Below, piece by piece: positions 52,601 through 55,197 of a stretch of 64,000 bases of DNA. The number at the start of each line of letters is the position of its first letter. Position 1 is the stretch's first letter. Source of the stretch: Siphonodentalium dalli (lineage: Eukaryota > Mollusca > Scaphopoda > Gadilida > Siphonodentaliidae); assembly GCA_032622095.1 (NCBI GenBank), contig CP136069.1, positions 164,354,394 through 164,418,393 of the forward strand, read 5' to 3'. Below the pieces are notes generated by a model. The model searched no databases. It was not told where the DNA came from and saw only the letters and a program-made list of their open reading frames with translations. The translations under genes and the position numbers were made by a program.

Positions 52601-52998
52601 CTGCATATATGGAGTATTGGATTCTGCAGCATAAAGATACAGACTGAGATACATCATACAGATGATTAAATTTAAAATGATGAGCGCGACGCCCATTCCT
52701 GACCTAACTTAAGGGTCTTGTACTTGCCACATCCACATGAGGTTTGAATTACTCTGCCCCTCTCATCAAATTTCTGTTTATTAATCATGAATTTACTTAG
52801 ATGATAGGCGCGATCAAGTGAAAATTTACTGGAATTTGGAAATTGTAACGTGCACTGACTGCGACTGTGCAGTCACAACATAACTCTCATAGAGTCATAC
52901 TCAAGAGTCATACTCATAGTCATACTCATAGAGAGAAAATACATCGCATGCAAAGTTACCCATGTTATCAAGCTTGTGCATAAATGTTCTCTGTCCAT
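4472..52998 (-). CDS. hook: HOOK family dynein adaptor, complete gene, 21 coding exons
   Basis: Hook proteins link cytoplasmic dynein-dynactin to vesicle and endosome cargo through the FTS-Hook-FHIP complex. Splicing 21 minus-strand exons gives about 707 residues, against about 718 for human HOOK3. Residues 1-160 are the Hook (calponin-like) domain, with [30 protein letters not shown] and the near-invariant [16 protein letters not shown]141 and I148 sit where HOOK3 Q147/I154 contact dynein light intermediate chain. Residues about 165-640 are heptad-rich coiled coil, with [14 protein letters not shown] and YLEKAKN as family landmarks. The tail has TAWNSM and GQSFLARQR. Intron phases agree at every junction except exon 5, which has an apparent one-base insertion. 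Introns are packed with transposons and tandem arrays. It is divergently paired with RNF170. Invertebrates usually carry a single Hook gene, so no HOOK1/2/3 assignment is made. Confidence 0.97.
5041..5376. mobile_element. foldback element with 58-bp arms
   Basis: ATGATATTTTTAAAAATATA...CTGAACTATA at 5041-5100 is inverted at 5318-5376. A further diverged copy of the arm follows at about 5377-5420, and part of the same family recurs at about 21825-21925. Confidence 0.75.
5560..6000. other. GC-richer unassigned stretch
   Basis: Clearly richer in G+C than its surroundings. Short open frames exist (up to about 100 codons, e.g. from 5422), but none resembles a known family or has splice support. 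CGTCTGGTGGG near 5893 pairs with CCACCAGACG near 5930. Confidence 0.4.
6020..6480. repeat. two tandem copies of a 230-bp unit
   Basis: CATGTCYCTGAGGTACCTAT, a TATATA-rich segment, CATGAGAYCATGTCAGAAG and AAAGCTGCGCCCA occur in the same order in 6020-6270 and 6255-6480. Confidence 0.8.
6535..6725. mobile_element. degenerate ACTCTCAGG-type element
   Basis: Shares AATTTTGGAGAAATTTCCCA, TTACTATTATTAGGCCATCA and TAGGCACCCGAGAG with the other copies, with many substitutions. Probably the oldest copy in the window. Confidence 0.55.
6726..8179. other. HOOK intron 20 sequence, nothing recognised
   Basis: Moderate G+C, short open frames only, no family match. Contains a C run at 8012-8021. Confidence 0.4.
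8180..9000. repeat. two diverged copies of an ACGAGAATC repeat
   Basis: TACGAGAATCGAATCATG ... GACCAACACATCTAAATCA near 8270-8435 recurs as TACGAGAATCAAACCATG ... GACCAACACATCTGGATCA near 8824-8990. Function unknown. Confidence 0.6.
9054..9364. mobile_element. TTAA MITE, family B, 5'-truncated
   Basis: Begins inside the first hairpin and is otherwise almost identical to the 3065 copy. The right end TTAA is at 9361-9364. Confidence 0.88.
9530..9601 (-). CDS. hook: HOOK exon 20 (residues 635-658)
   Basis: 72 nt, phase 0, TTTACAG acceptor and GTAAGA donor. Contains [16 protein letters not shown] and MVTAWNSM. The family equivalent is E.E..IV(S/T)AWYNM, the start of the C-terminal cargo-binding region. 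Confidence 0.97.
9602..10841. other. HOOK intron 19, AT-rich, no element recognised
   Basis: Between exon 20 and the foldback palindrome. No open frame or repeat boundary can be supported. Confidence 0.4.
10842..11019. repeat. 178-bp foldback palindrome
   Basis: Arms of about 78 bp (TAATAAATAGAGAGTAATCA and inverse) with few mismatches around a GAGTGCGCGTTAGCGCAC loop stem. Lies in HOOK intron 19 just beyond the donor array. Probably a foldback MITE. Confidence 0.85.
11238..14336 (-). repeat. splice-donor minisatellite of HOOK intron 19 (about 45 x 68-70 bp)
   Basis: About 45 near-identical units fill 3.1 kb. Read on the HOOK strand, each unit carries a version of the last 27 bases of exon 19 (RDTFIEQLE against KDRFIEQLE) followed by GTGAGTAAAC and intron sequence ending near TATATCCAG. 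The genuine exon 19 end is the first unit. Variants (GTGCG, GTGTG, GTG; ACTCAC or ACTCAA) are interspersed, as expected from unequal exchange. A few copies have a weakened donor, where ACTCAA on the plus strand removes GTGAG. Confidence 0.97.
14315..14419 (-). CDS. hook: HOOK exon 19 (residues 600-634)
   Basis: 105 nt, phase 0. Contains [18 protein letters not shown] and IEQLE, matching APEIQALK.QLQERDR...LE. The acceptor is a strong pyrimidine tract ending GCCAG. The donor GTGAGT together with about 27 coding bases is the seed of the tandem array that fills 11238-14336. Confidence 0.97.
14400..14836. repeat. tandem duplication of exon 19 acceptor region, second copy split by a MITE
   Basis: Copy 1 (14400-14503) spans the start of exon 19 and its acceptor. 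Copy 2 (14505-14836) repeats the LIKQMD codons, the acceptor and about 60 bases of intron, but is interrupted at 14547-14784 by a CAAGCC-type MITE. Copy 1 therefore preserves the unoccupied site. Confidence 0.85.
14547..14784. mobile_element. hAT-like MITE (CAAGCC family), TSD AGAACTAT
   Basis: Terminal inverted repeats begin CAAGCCTTGAAATAG, and both flanks carry the 8-bp duplication AGAACTAT (14539-14546, 14785-14792). Inside are two palindromic modules. Non-coding. Confidence 0.9.
14841..15194. mobile_element. TTAA MITE, family A, rearranged
   Basis: Normal left end. The first hairpin is interrupted by about 150 bp of AT-rich sequence after 14905, the second hairpin lies at 15132-15188, and the right end is lost. 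Confidence 0.65.
15234..15323 (-). pseudogene. decayed duplicate of HOOK exon 18 3' end
   Basis: Translates in the exon 18 frame as [15 protein letters not shown], then [14 protein letters not shown], then a GTAAGT donor. It differs by many substitutions and one added codon. The 5' two thirds of the exon and any acceptor are missing. It lies 349 bp downstream of exon 18 and abuts a hairpin MITE. Confidence 0.8.
15357..15545. repeat. GGACGGA-tailed dispersed repeat, short copy
   Basis: GACCATAACTCTAGTG, ACCTGTATTTTGGGCTAGAT, then GACAGACGGACGGATC. It lies between HOOK exon 18 and its decayed duplicate. Confidence 0.65.
15583..15886 (-). CDS. hook: HOOK exon 18 (residues 498-599)
   Basis: The largest exon, 304 nt. 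Contains [44 protein letters not shown] and [17 protein letters not shown]. The last is the diagnostic (M..MEERY..YLEKA) end of the long coiled coil. A decayed copy of its last 90 bases plus donor lies at 15234-15323. Confidence 0.98.
15926..16188. mobile_element. TTAA MITE, family A
   Basis: Both TTAA ends present. The two hairpins are partly decayed (left arm of the first lacks TCTCTT). Confidence 0.8.
16559..16819. mobile_element. TTAA MITE, family A, reverse orientation
   Basis: Complete copy with ends TTAACCCTTTCATGATGGGA and the inverse. The first hairpin has a CCAGTG/CACTGG outer stem and the second CCAATG/CAATGG. Confidence 0.88.
16999..17253. mobile_element. TTAA MITE, family C
   Basis: Ends TTAACCCTTTGAGTGCCAGG and the inverse, unlike families A and B internally. 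Yet it carries the same 70-bp hairpin module (17140-17210). GGCCGATCTCATCGGCCC gives a second small stem. Confidence 0.88.
17373..17513 (-). CDS. hook: HOOK exon 17 (residues 451-497)
   Basis: 141 nt, TTTCAG acceptor and GTAAGT donor. Contains [15 protein letters not shown] and [19 protein letters not shown], matching EKLIRLQHENKMLKL and LQSLLDDAN.R.NELETE of HOOK3. Confidence 0.97.
17698..18077. mobile_element. TTAA MITE, family B, reverse orientation
   Basis: Complete, with both TTAA ends. The second hairpin has lost the CTATGGTCGACT loop segment. Lies in HOOK intron 16, 185 bp from exon 17. Confidence 0.9.
18677..21672. mobile_element. candidate 3.0-kb element with 17-bp terminal inverted repeats
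   Basis: GGGGTCAATACTATGAA at the left is matched inverted (TTCATAGTATTGACCCC) at the right. The interior is non-coding, with stretches such as CCACGTCCCT and AGTTATGACTAA-type repeats (19750-20090). No clear target duplication is visible, so the superfamily is open. In HOOK intron 16. Confidence 0.55.
21825..21925. repeat. partial copy of the 5041 foldback family
   Basis: Shares CCTTAAAGATAGCCTGAA, ACTATATGGATA and GGTAGGAAAGGGATTAACTT with the left half of the 5041 element. Lies beside HOOK exon 16. Confidence 0.65.
22030..22172 (-). CDS. hook: HOOK exon 16 (residues 404-450), GC donor
   Basis: 143 nt. [16 protein letters not shown] matches the family's RTERDSLKETI.EL, followed by a variable linker and SIPPEI. 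Joining to exon 17 in frame ([14 protein letters not shown], family EIREKLIRLQHENK) requires the cut AA|GCAAGT, a consensus GC-AG donor. A GT donor at GTTATA would break the frame. Confidence 0.94.
22594..22758 (-). CDS. hook: HOOK exon 15 (residues 349-403)
   Basis: 165 nt, phase 0. Contains [16 protein letters not shown] and [19 protein letters not shown], matching the (Q/S)QLE.YK.QV.ELQ....EE.KKADK..FE..R segment. The acceptor TTGTTAG has a short pyrimidine tract; the donor is GTAAGT. Confidence 0.96.
22796..22912. mobile_element. TTAA MITE, family A, truncated
   Basis: Keeps a left end (TAACCCTTTCATGACTGG), the distal half of hairpin 1 and half of hairpin 2. It sits 37 bp beyond the acceptor side of HOOK exon 15. 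Confidence 0.6.
23597..23682 (-). CDS. hook: HOOK exon 14 (residues 320-348)
   Basis: 86 nt, TTTCAG acceptor and GTATGT donor. Contains [30 protein letters not shown] is invariant in the family. Ends HFELEE. Confidence 0.97.
24690..25060. repeat. dispersed 360-bp repeat, copy 1
   Basis: From GACAATTTTTTTTCTAAATC through CATGGATTATGATAGCTTCC to AATTAATGCTCAATACG. Matches 46890-47245 with scattered differences. Non-coding, class unknown. In HOOK intron 13. Confidence 0.8.
25297..25748. mobile_element. TTAA MITE, family C, long form
   Basis: Ends TTAACCCTTTCAGTGCCAGG and the inverse. One hairpin module at 25349-25417, then about 200 bp of AT-rich filler absent from the shorter copy. Confidence 0.88.
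25850..25892 (-). pseudogene. decayed duplicate of HOOK exon 13
   Basis: The last 26 bases of exon 13 (one mismatch) plus the GTGAGT donor are present again, giving KIEYYKKKL. The upstream part is diverged, and the base pair before the exon-equivalent start is TG rather than AG, so no acceptor is left. It looks like a dead tandem exon copy. A mutually exclusive exon using a distant acceptor is possible but unlikely. Confidence 0.75.
26041..26120. repeat. solitary 70-bp hairpin module
   Basis: A near-perfect CCAATGCATTCTCTTATATA-type hairpin without recognisable TTAA MITE ends. It lies between HOOK exon 13 and its decayed duplicate. Either a truncated family C element or a mobilised module. 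Confidence 0.7.
26184..26226 (-). CDS. hook: HOOK exon 13 (residues 306-319)
   Basis: 43 nt with TTCTAG acceptor and GTGAGC donor, reading [14 protein letters not shown] (family SKLE..VESYKKKL). A damaged copy of this exon border lies 334 bp downstream at 25850-25892. Confidence 0.94.
26340..26760. repeat. GGACGGA dispersed repeat with tandem ends
   Basis: ACCAAATTTCATCAAGATTC then GATGGATGGATGGTCGGACG. Its end segment (TTTTGGATGGGGTTATAATA) is repeated 110 bp later. Lies beyond the acceptor of HOOK exon 13. Confidence 0.6.
27299..27382 (-). CDS. hook: HOOK exon 12 (residues 278-305)
   Basis: 84 nt, phase 0. Contains [20 protein letters not shown] and LRHTSDQV. The family motif LKDEIDVLRHSSDKV is clear. 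The donor GTTCGT is weak, but the next exon begins with the expected SKYE. Confidence 0.94.
27489..27838. mobile_element. long variant of CAAGCC-type MITE
   Basis: Two palindromic modules (about 27515-27610 and 27732-27822) separated by about 120 bp of AT-rich sequence, with degraded ends resembling CAAGCC...GGCTTG. Lies in HOOK intron 11, upstream of exon 12. Confidence 0.7.
27983..28209. mobile_element. pogo-like MITE, near-perfect inverted repeat
   Basis: Flanked by TA and starting CAGTAATGCCCTAA. The two arms of about 105 bp match almost base for base around a small loop that repeats CATCGGAAAGCTCTC. The TA target and CAGT end fit the Tc1/mariner-pogo group. Confidence 0.85.
28443..28507 (-). 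CDS. hook: HOOK exon 11 (residues 256-277)
   Basis: 65 nt between TTTACAG and GTACCG. Starts [12 protein letters not shown] and ends [15 protein letters not shown] is the conserved Hook signature. Confidence 0.94.
28619..28876. mobile_element. TTAA MITE, family A
   Basis: Both TTAA ends and two hairpins present, with several arm mismatches. It lies 111 bp on the acceptor side of HOOK exon 11. Confidence 0.82.
29142..29395. mobile_element. TTAA MITE, family A
   Basis: Both TTAA ends. Hairpin 1 is nearly perfect (29195-29260); hairpin 2 is damaged in its left loop side. Confidence 0.85.
29994..30073 (-). CDS. hook: HOOK exon 10 (residues 229-255)
   Basis: 80 nt, GTAAGA donor. Contains [20 protein letters not shown], matching the family's [19 protein letters not shown] block. 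Confidence 0.96.
30689..30783 (-). CDS. hook: HOOK exon 9 (residues 198-228)
   Basis: 95 nt. Contains [18 protein letters not shown] and [13 protein letters not shown], coiled coil aligning with the L.EEK..L..EN..L.ERLNQ..S..DP segment of HOOK3. The donor is GTGTGT. Confidence 0.95.
30784..31760. other. HOOK intron 8, partial element ends only
   Basis: AGGCTTGCCACGATTATTCG at about 30873 and inverted GAATCTATAGTCGTGGCAACC-like sequence at about 31615-31640 resemble the ends of a 770-bp element (both carry TTGCCACGA). Nothing coding. Confidence 0.4.
31992..35671. mobile_element. hAT element carrying a G/C-run array, TSD GTCTATGT
   Basis: 3680 bp. Ends TAGAGATGGGCGGTT with 8-bp duplications GTCTATGT (31984-31991, 35672-35679). 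Sub-terminal copies of CGGTTTCGGTT occur at both ends. No transposase remains; the centre is occupied by the tandem array at 32583-35174. It is inserted in a CAAGCC-type MITE remnant in HOOK intron 8. Confidence 0.92.
32583..35174. repeat. G-run/C-run tandem array with orientation switch
   Basis: About eight direct units of about 165 bp (to 34105), then about five in reverse orientation (34105-34980). Outer arms begin CCGGTGTAACA on each side. Each unit has a G run (8 to 20), a GATGTCCAGGTCAGGATATC core and a C run, then CAGCACCTACATGACAAA and AATAATCTTATGGTTTTATC. So each unit folds on itself and the two halves fold on each other. Confidence 0.92.
35927..36345 (-). repeat. splice-donor minisatellite of HOOK intron 8 (11 x 38 bp)
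   Basis: Eleven 38-bp units. Each holds the last 30 bases of exon 8 ([10 protein letters not shown]) and the donor GTGAGTTG. The functional exon end is the unit nearest the acceptor. A variant with two linked changes recurs at copies 2, 5 and 9, suggesting multi-unit duplication. Reading past the first donor meets TGA at once, so downstream donors would give a premature stop. Confidence 0.97.
36308..36391 (-). CDS. hook: HOOK exon 8 (residues 170-197)
   Basis: 84 nt, phase 0. Starts [18 protein letters not shown] and ends [10 protein letters not shown], matching the first coiled-coil heptads of HOOK3 (RCHELDMQ). The donor GTGAGT and the last 30 coding bases are repeated ten more times immediately downstream, down to about 35927. 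Confidence 0.96.
36392..38376. other. HOOK intron 7, no element recognised
   Basis: Two kilobases of AT-rich intron, one of the least repetitive parts of the window. Confidence 0.4.
38377..38433 (-). CDS. hook: HOOK exon 7 (residues 151-169)
   Basis: 57 nt, phase 0, TTATAG acceptor and GTAAGA donor. Reads [19 protein letters not shown], the short linker from the Hook domain (family ELM.KE) into the first coiled coil. Confidence 0.93.
38485..38596. mobile_element. pogo-like MITE, single arm
   Basis: One arm of the CAGTAATGCC element, ending in GGAAAGCTCTCA, with no opposite arm. Confidence 0.75.
38838..38986 (-). CDS. hook: HOOK exon 6 (residues 101-150), core of Hook domain
   Basis: 149 nt from a TTACAG acceptor to a GTGGGT donor. 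It contains [28 protein letters not shown] and [15 protein letters not shown]. This is the best-conserved block of Hook proteins and identifies the gene on its own. Helix 8, with Q141 and I148, is the dynein light intermediate chain contact in the characterised family. Confidence 0.99.
39155..39415. mobile_element. TTAA MITE, family A, degenerate
   Basis: Two recognisable hairpins and internal CAAGGTAAATA spacer, but the terminal TTAACCC has decayed on both sides. Confidence 0.7.
39549..39774. mobile_element. TTAA MITE, family A, abutting a family B copy
   Basis: Left end CTAAACCTTTTCATGATGG. The right end AAAGGTTTAA shares its TTAA (39771-39774) with the left end of the next element. Confidence 0.78.
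39771..40170. mobile_element. TTAA MITE, family B, complete
   Basis: 400 bp, both ends and both hairpins intact. Its left TTAA is shared with the family A element to its left. Confidence 0.9.
40284..40429. mobile_element. pogo-like MITE, asymmetric
   Basis: Full left arm, then only about 30 bp of the right terminal repeat before CATTACTG and the TA. Confidence 0.82.
40875..41240. repeat. diverged copy of the GTGACCCCAT repeat
   Basis: Two units with TTGACC.GGTGACCCCATTT and GAACATTCCATTC, without the GGAC tail. Confidence 0.6.
41220..41960. mobile_element. cluster of CAAGCC-type MITE fragments
   Basis: Three palindromic modules (41397-41466 partial, 41564-41657, 41858-41950). Two copies of the same 170-bp spacer occur, starting near 41225 and 41690. 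One intact family end (CAAGCCTTGAAATAG) occurs at 41527. Confidence 0.75.
42430..42965. repeat. GGAC-tailed dispersed repeat with three internal units
   Basis: Three units of about 155 bp (each with GTGACCTCATTTGAACAAA and CACCAAATATGAACC), then (GGACGGAT)n and a small stem, CTCCACCGGAGACTTCGTCT, ending AGGTGAGCTAAAAA. A repeat style common in molluscs. Related 40875-41240 lacks the tail. Confidence 0.75.
43006..43058 (-). CDS. hook: HOOK exon 5 (residues 84-100), apparent one-base insertion
   Basis: The acceptor TGTAG is followed by [12 protein letters not shown] and then, one base out of frame, DVNAIG. This matches the Hook linker DF.LPDVN.IG that precedes EHSD in exon 6. As read, the exon is 53 nt with an in-frame TAA, whereas exon 6 needs 3n+1. 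Either one base near 43020 is extra (assembly error or real frameshift), or splicing uses a weak GTTAAT donor ending the exon at 43019 (40 nt). The latter restores frame and drops four linker residues. Confidence 0.75.
43985..44400. repeat. GGACGGA-tailed dispersed repeat (CCATAACTC type)
   Basis: Contains GGCCCATAACTCTGG, CAAACTCGATCTGTATTTTG and ACCAAATTTGGTTCC twice, then ACAGATGGACGGA. It ends in the small palindrome TGTACCATACTATGGTA. The related 15357-15545 copy shares CTGTATTTTGGGC and GACAGACGGACGG. Confidence 0.7.
44430..44570 (+). repeat. possible tRNA-derived SINE fragment
   Basis: TGGTTAACATTATTGC and, 53 bases on, TAGGTTCGACTCTTAG resemble weak A and B boxes of a polymerase III promoter. 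No tRNA cloverleaf can be drawn and no second copy is seen. Confidence 0.35.
44860..45230. mobile_element. TTAA MITE, family B, internal deletion
   Basis: The left arm of hairpin 1 is deleted (GGCCATAGGTCC joins directly to its right arm); the remainder is intact. The right TTAA lies 39 bp from HOOK exon 4. Confidence 0.88.
45270..45320 (-). CDS. hook: HOOK exon 4 (residues 67-83)
   Basis: 51 nt, phase 0 at both ends, reading [17 protein letters not shown]. The family motif is SNLKKIL.GI..Y. The acceptor is TTACAG and the donor GTCAGT. Confidence 0.96.
45625..45935. mobile_element. CAAGCC-type MITE fragment
   Basis: One palindromic module (45631-45721) plus the family spacer, ending at a truncated second module near 45930. 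Confidence 0.7.
46666..46738 (-). CDS. hook: HOOK exon 3 (residues 42-66)
   Basis: 73 nt between TTCAAG and GTAACT. Reads [14 protein letters not shown] then [17 protein letters not shown]..(R/K)IK and NWRLK are diagnostic of the Hook domain. The split codon from exon 2 gives Ile42. Confidence 0.96.
46890..47245. repeat. dispersed 360-bp repeat, copy 2
   Basis: The same sequence as at 24690-25060, in the same orientation, but here in HOOK intron 2. Confidence 0.8.
47473..47790. mobile_element. degenerate CAAGCC-type MITE
   Basis: Ends read GCAAGCCTGCAAATAATG and CATTTGCATACTTG-like, with a truncated module at about 47498 and a second at about 47657-47750. More diverged than the copies with intact target duplications. 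Confidence 0.65.
47958..48043 (-). CDS. hook: HOOK exon 2 (residues 14-41)
   Basis: Bounded by a TTTCAG acceptor and a GTAAGT donor, 86 nt, ending in phase 2. It starts [19 protein letters not shown] and ends SKALHE. This is the Hook-domain segment that in vertebrates reads LQTFN...PC followed by VLxxID. Confidence 0.95.
48130..48660. mobile_element. ACTCTCAGG-type element with nested TACTCTTGAG inverted-repeat element
   Basis: The family core at 48165-48236 is interrupted at about 48237-48626 by an element with ends TACTCTTGAGTGCCTAATAA and the inverse, rich in (GT)ACTATTATTCCACCCT repeats. The host resumes with TGCCATCACGATTATCATG. Confidence 0.68.
48692..48778. mobile_element. pogo-like MITE fragment
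   Basis: Inner part of one arm, from CCACTTAACCACAGCAG to GAAAGCTCTCG. Both termini are missing. Confidence 0.7.
49111..49930. mobile_element. ACTCTCAGG-type element, long copy
   Basis: Inverted ends ACTCTCAGGTGCCTAATAAT and ATTAGGCACCTGAGAGTA. The family core (CATCACTATTATTAG, AAATCCCCACCCATCAC) lies near the right end, and about 600 bp of unique AT-rich sequence lies in the left part. Confidence 0.7.
50292..50558 (-). CDS. unrecognised small open frame, hypothetical
   Basis: 88 codons from [16 protein letters not shown], mixed composition ([29 protein letters not shown]) unlike the surrounding repeats, ending ...FKVKMVGW and stop. Cutting at ATG|GTAGGC would make it a first exon. The frame continues upstream without a stop across the hAT insertion point into 52042 onwards, so the element may have separated it from its 5' sequence. 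I do not recognise the family. It could be chance. Confidence 0.3.
   Translation of the reverse strand: MASQTMGSSSVLRLTFLKCSLMDAVNKFTVVSHAKKFLHVFQEHHTGFTDNVVVKYSLDLDSKETFNVEKECFVGDILNTFKVKMVGW
50595..52033. mobile_element. hAT element, non-autonomous, TSD GAAGATTT
   Basis: 1439 bp. Ends TAGAGATGAGCC and TAGTGATGAGCC with 8-bp duplications GAAGATTT (50587-50594, 52034-52041). Sub-terminal CAATCGGCCGATTC repeats occur at both ends, probably transposase sites. No coding region is seen. In HOOK intron 1. Confidence 0.92.
52262..52603 (+). pseudogene. non-LTR retrotransposon remnant, post-RT region
   Basis: Translates as [19 protein letters not shown], then [17 protein letters not shown] and [18 protein letters not shown]. 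This is the HI..I..KAN..L.FLRRNL...LVRP.LEYA..VWDPY...LE..QRRAARF pattern at the C-terminal side of jockey/CR1-type reverse transcriptases. Only about 110 residues remain. Confidence 0.8.
52960..52998 (-). CDS. hook: HOOK exon 1 (residues 1-13)
   Basis: Reads [13 protein letters not shown] and ends TGG|GTAACT. The LC.SLITW motif, followed after splicing by LQTF, is the start of the Hook domain (human HOOK3 has LCESLLTWIQTF). The ATG lies in an AAAAATGG context and is the only Met before the motif, so this start is chosen. It is 2.08 kb from the divergent RNF170 start. Confidence 0.9.
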
Positions 52999-55078
52999 TT
53001 TTGTTTGTAGTGGAAAACACTATTCGTTTGATTTTCCACAAAAATGTCAGCTATCAAAGAAAATTTTAGCAACTTCGCAAAAATTCATCTTAAAATTTCA
53101 GACGAAGGGAGACAATAAATTCTACTTCCGGTGTAATCTTTCAAGTTGGTACAAAATTTGTATCGGAAGATTGAAACGGGTTACACGAAAGAAAATAAGC
53201 GGTAAAGCCAGTAATTCACGTTTTATTTGTCACATTCGATAGTTTTGACCCGTTCCTAGCACCTTTATATCTCTAATAACTTTTACAGTCATCACATTAT
53301 GTTACAATGTTGCTAACATGAGACAGTTTACTAAAAACTGATAACATTACGTCATTACTTTAGTTTTTACTGATTGCAGAACCCGGAATCGGACTCGGAT
53401 AAAAGCATTGGCTGTTCTGTCTATCTCTATAATCGATGGCACACGCCCAACTCACGAGAATGATCGAGTATATTCATATTTCGAATTTGTCCAGGAATTT
53501 TGTCGAACCTGTGACTTCTTCGCCACACGACATCGACAACATGACTGTGCAAATGCGAACTCATAACCACGCCCACGGCCTCCCTAACTTCCTAAGGAGA
53601 AATTTATCATGATGCACACCGGCTAGTATCAGAGAGCGTTGTTACAAGGTGATGGTTCGACCCATAGTCGAGTATGCATCGAACGTATGAAGTCCATACA
53701 CCGATGGATTCGGATGGAATCAGCAAAAACCGGCATTGCATGAGTCTATTAGAGAGGGTACAGGAAACTTGAGGAAAGAGTACATGTATATGTAGATGGC
53801 ATGATCTAGTCCAAAATTGACTATACATTGAAGGGATATCTTTATTATCCCGTAGATTTTCGACTAGGCATGATTGAATCTCTACTCCTGCTAACTCCTG
53901 TAGAGATCATATTCCACCAATTTGTACAAAACCTGGGAACTTTTTAAAGTTTTGGGAAGCTTAATTATTAAAGTAGAAAAAATATATTTCTTAGTTATTA
54001 ACTCTTCTTTAATATATAATGTACTTCATTGTAGGTGAAGGTCCCCCGAACTCAAAATTGCACAATTTAAGAGACTTTGTGAGCTCGCGATATTGCTATG
54101 CATCGCTTACAAATATGGAATACCGCATTTCAGGCCAGGACGAACCCATTAATTCCTCATGCAAGATAACCCGTCAGTGATCATCAAAGGAGCCGACATC
54201 AACCTTTTAATACCAGGTTGTTGGCGAACTTCAAACCAGTCAATCATTGCATCAAGAGATATATGCAGTGTCAAGATGGCACTGTTTGATGATCTTTGAT
54301 GTCAAATGTCATATTGAGCTTGAGCACAATATATATGGTGTCCCAGTTATCTCATGCATGACTTGTGTGCTACATTTTCAACATGCTGACAATGTAGCGT
54401 TTTTAACACTGTCATGTCTGCAGCAATTGTTTGATCAACATGCCATGTGCCTATAGTCTTTTAACTCTTATTATGTATATACCATGTTCCGAATAGTCGA
54501 TGCCAAAATACAGAGCTGTACCGGTATATATATGATGCGTAGCATAATCCGAGCCACACAGCGGCGAGTGGGGGAGAGCACGAGAGGGGGGTCCGGGGTA
54601 TACTACATTCAAAACGACTCTTTTTCCTGTGTTCTACAGTTGTAAAGCTTTTTCCGACTCTCTGATACAAAATGTCGCAGAAATTGTTTGCTCCGCATGT
54701 TTAAAAATAGGCCGGGGACCCACGTCTCAGTGTGTTGGATTCGGCCCTTGCATGGCTAGCTATCATACATATTGCATGGAATACCAAATTGATGTAATTT
54801 TAACCCACATGCAGTTAAAATAACTATACCTTTGTGTAATGTAAAACATGTAAGCTGCTGTATTTACATGCATATTAGCAATATTCAGTGCAGAATCTTT
54901 GGGCGCCCGAGACAAATGGTGCCAGGACACCTCTCAAAAATTCCTTGTGCTGGCGAAAATAAGGGGAAGGTGCACACCTTGAAAGGGTTAATTTAATTTT
55001 AAGTCATATGTTGATTTCAGGCCAACTTGAGCAAAGTTGAGATATGGTGACTGGATAAGGACAGAATTTATTTTAGGG
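52999..55078. promoter_or_regulatory. HOOK/RNF170 divergent intergenic region
   Basis: About 2.1 kb between two divergent start codons. It should hold both promoters, although no TATA box or other element can be assigned with confidence. The G/C content rises around 53390-53590 and 54540-54610. A non-LTR retrotransposon scrap occupies about 53630-53770. RNF170's first ATG is preceded by TTTATTTTAG, so a non-coding 5' exon may lie in this interval. Confidence 0.45.
53630..53770 (+). pseudogene. second non-LTR retrotransposon scrap
   Basis: Translates as ISERCYKVMVRPIVEYASNV, a stop in place of the Trp codon, then SPYTDGF. Same LVRP.(L/V)EYAS.VWSPY motif as the other remnant but a different lineage. 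Lies in the HOOK/RNF170 intergenic region. Confidence 0.7.
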
Positions 55079-55197
55079 ATGTCTGAGGCATATCAAGAGA
55101 AATCCACACTCATAGAGGGCTTTGGAGATGAAGCACTTCCAGCATTCGCCACAATTTTTCTTCTTCTGATCGGACTCATATTTTTCATCTTTGGACG
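55079..55197 (+). CDS. RNF170: RNF170 exon 1 (residues 1-39)
   Basis: 119 nt from ATG to a GTAAGA donor, phase 2. Starts MSEAYQEKSTLIEGFGDEA, then a hydrophobic run (FATIFLLLIGLIFFIFG) forming the first transmembrane segment. Human RNF170 likewise has SVIEGVSDQ before its first helix. Confidence 0.92.
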
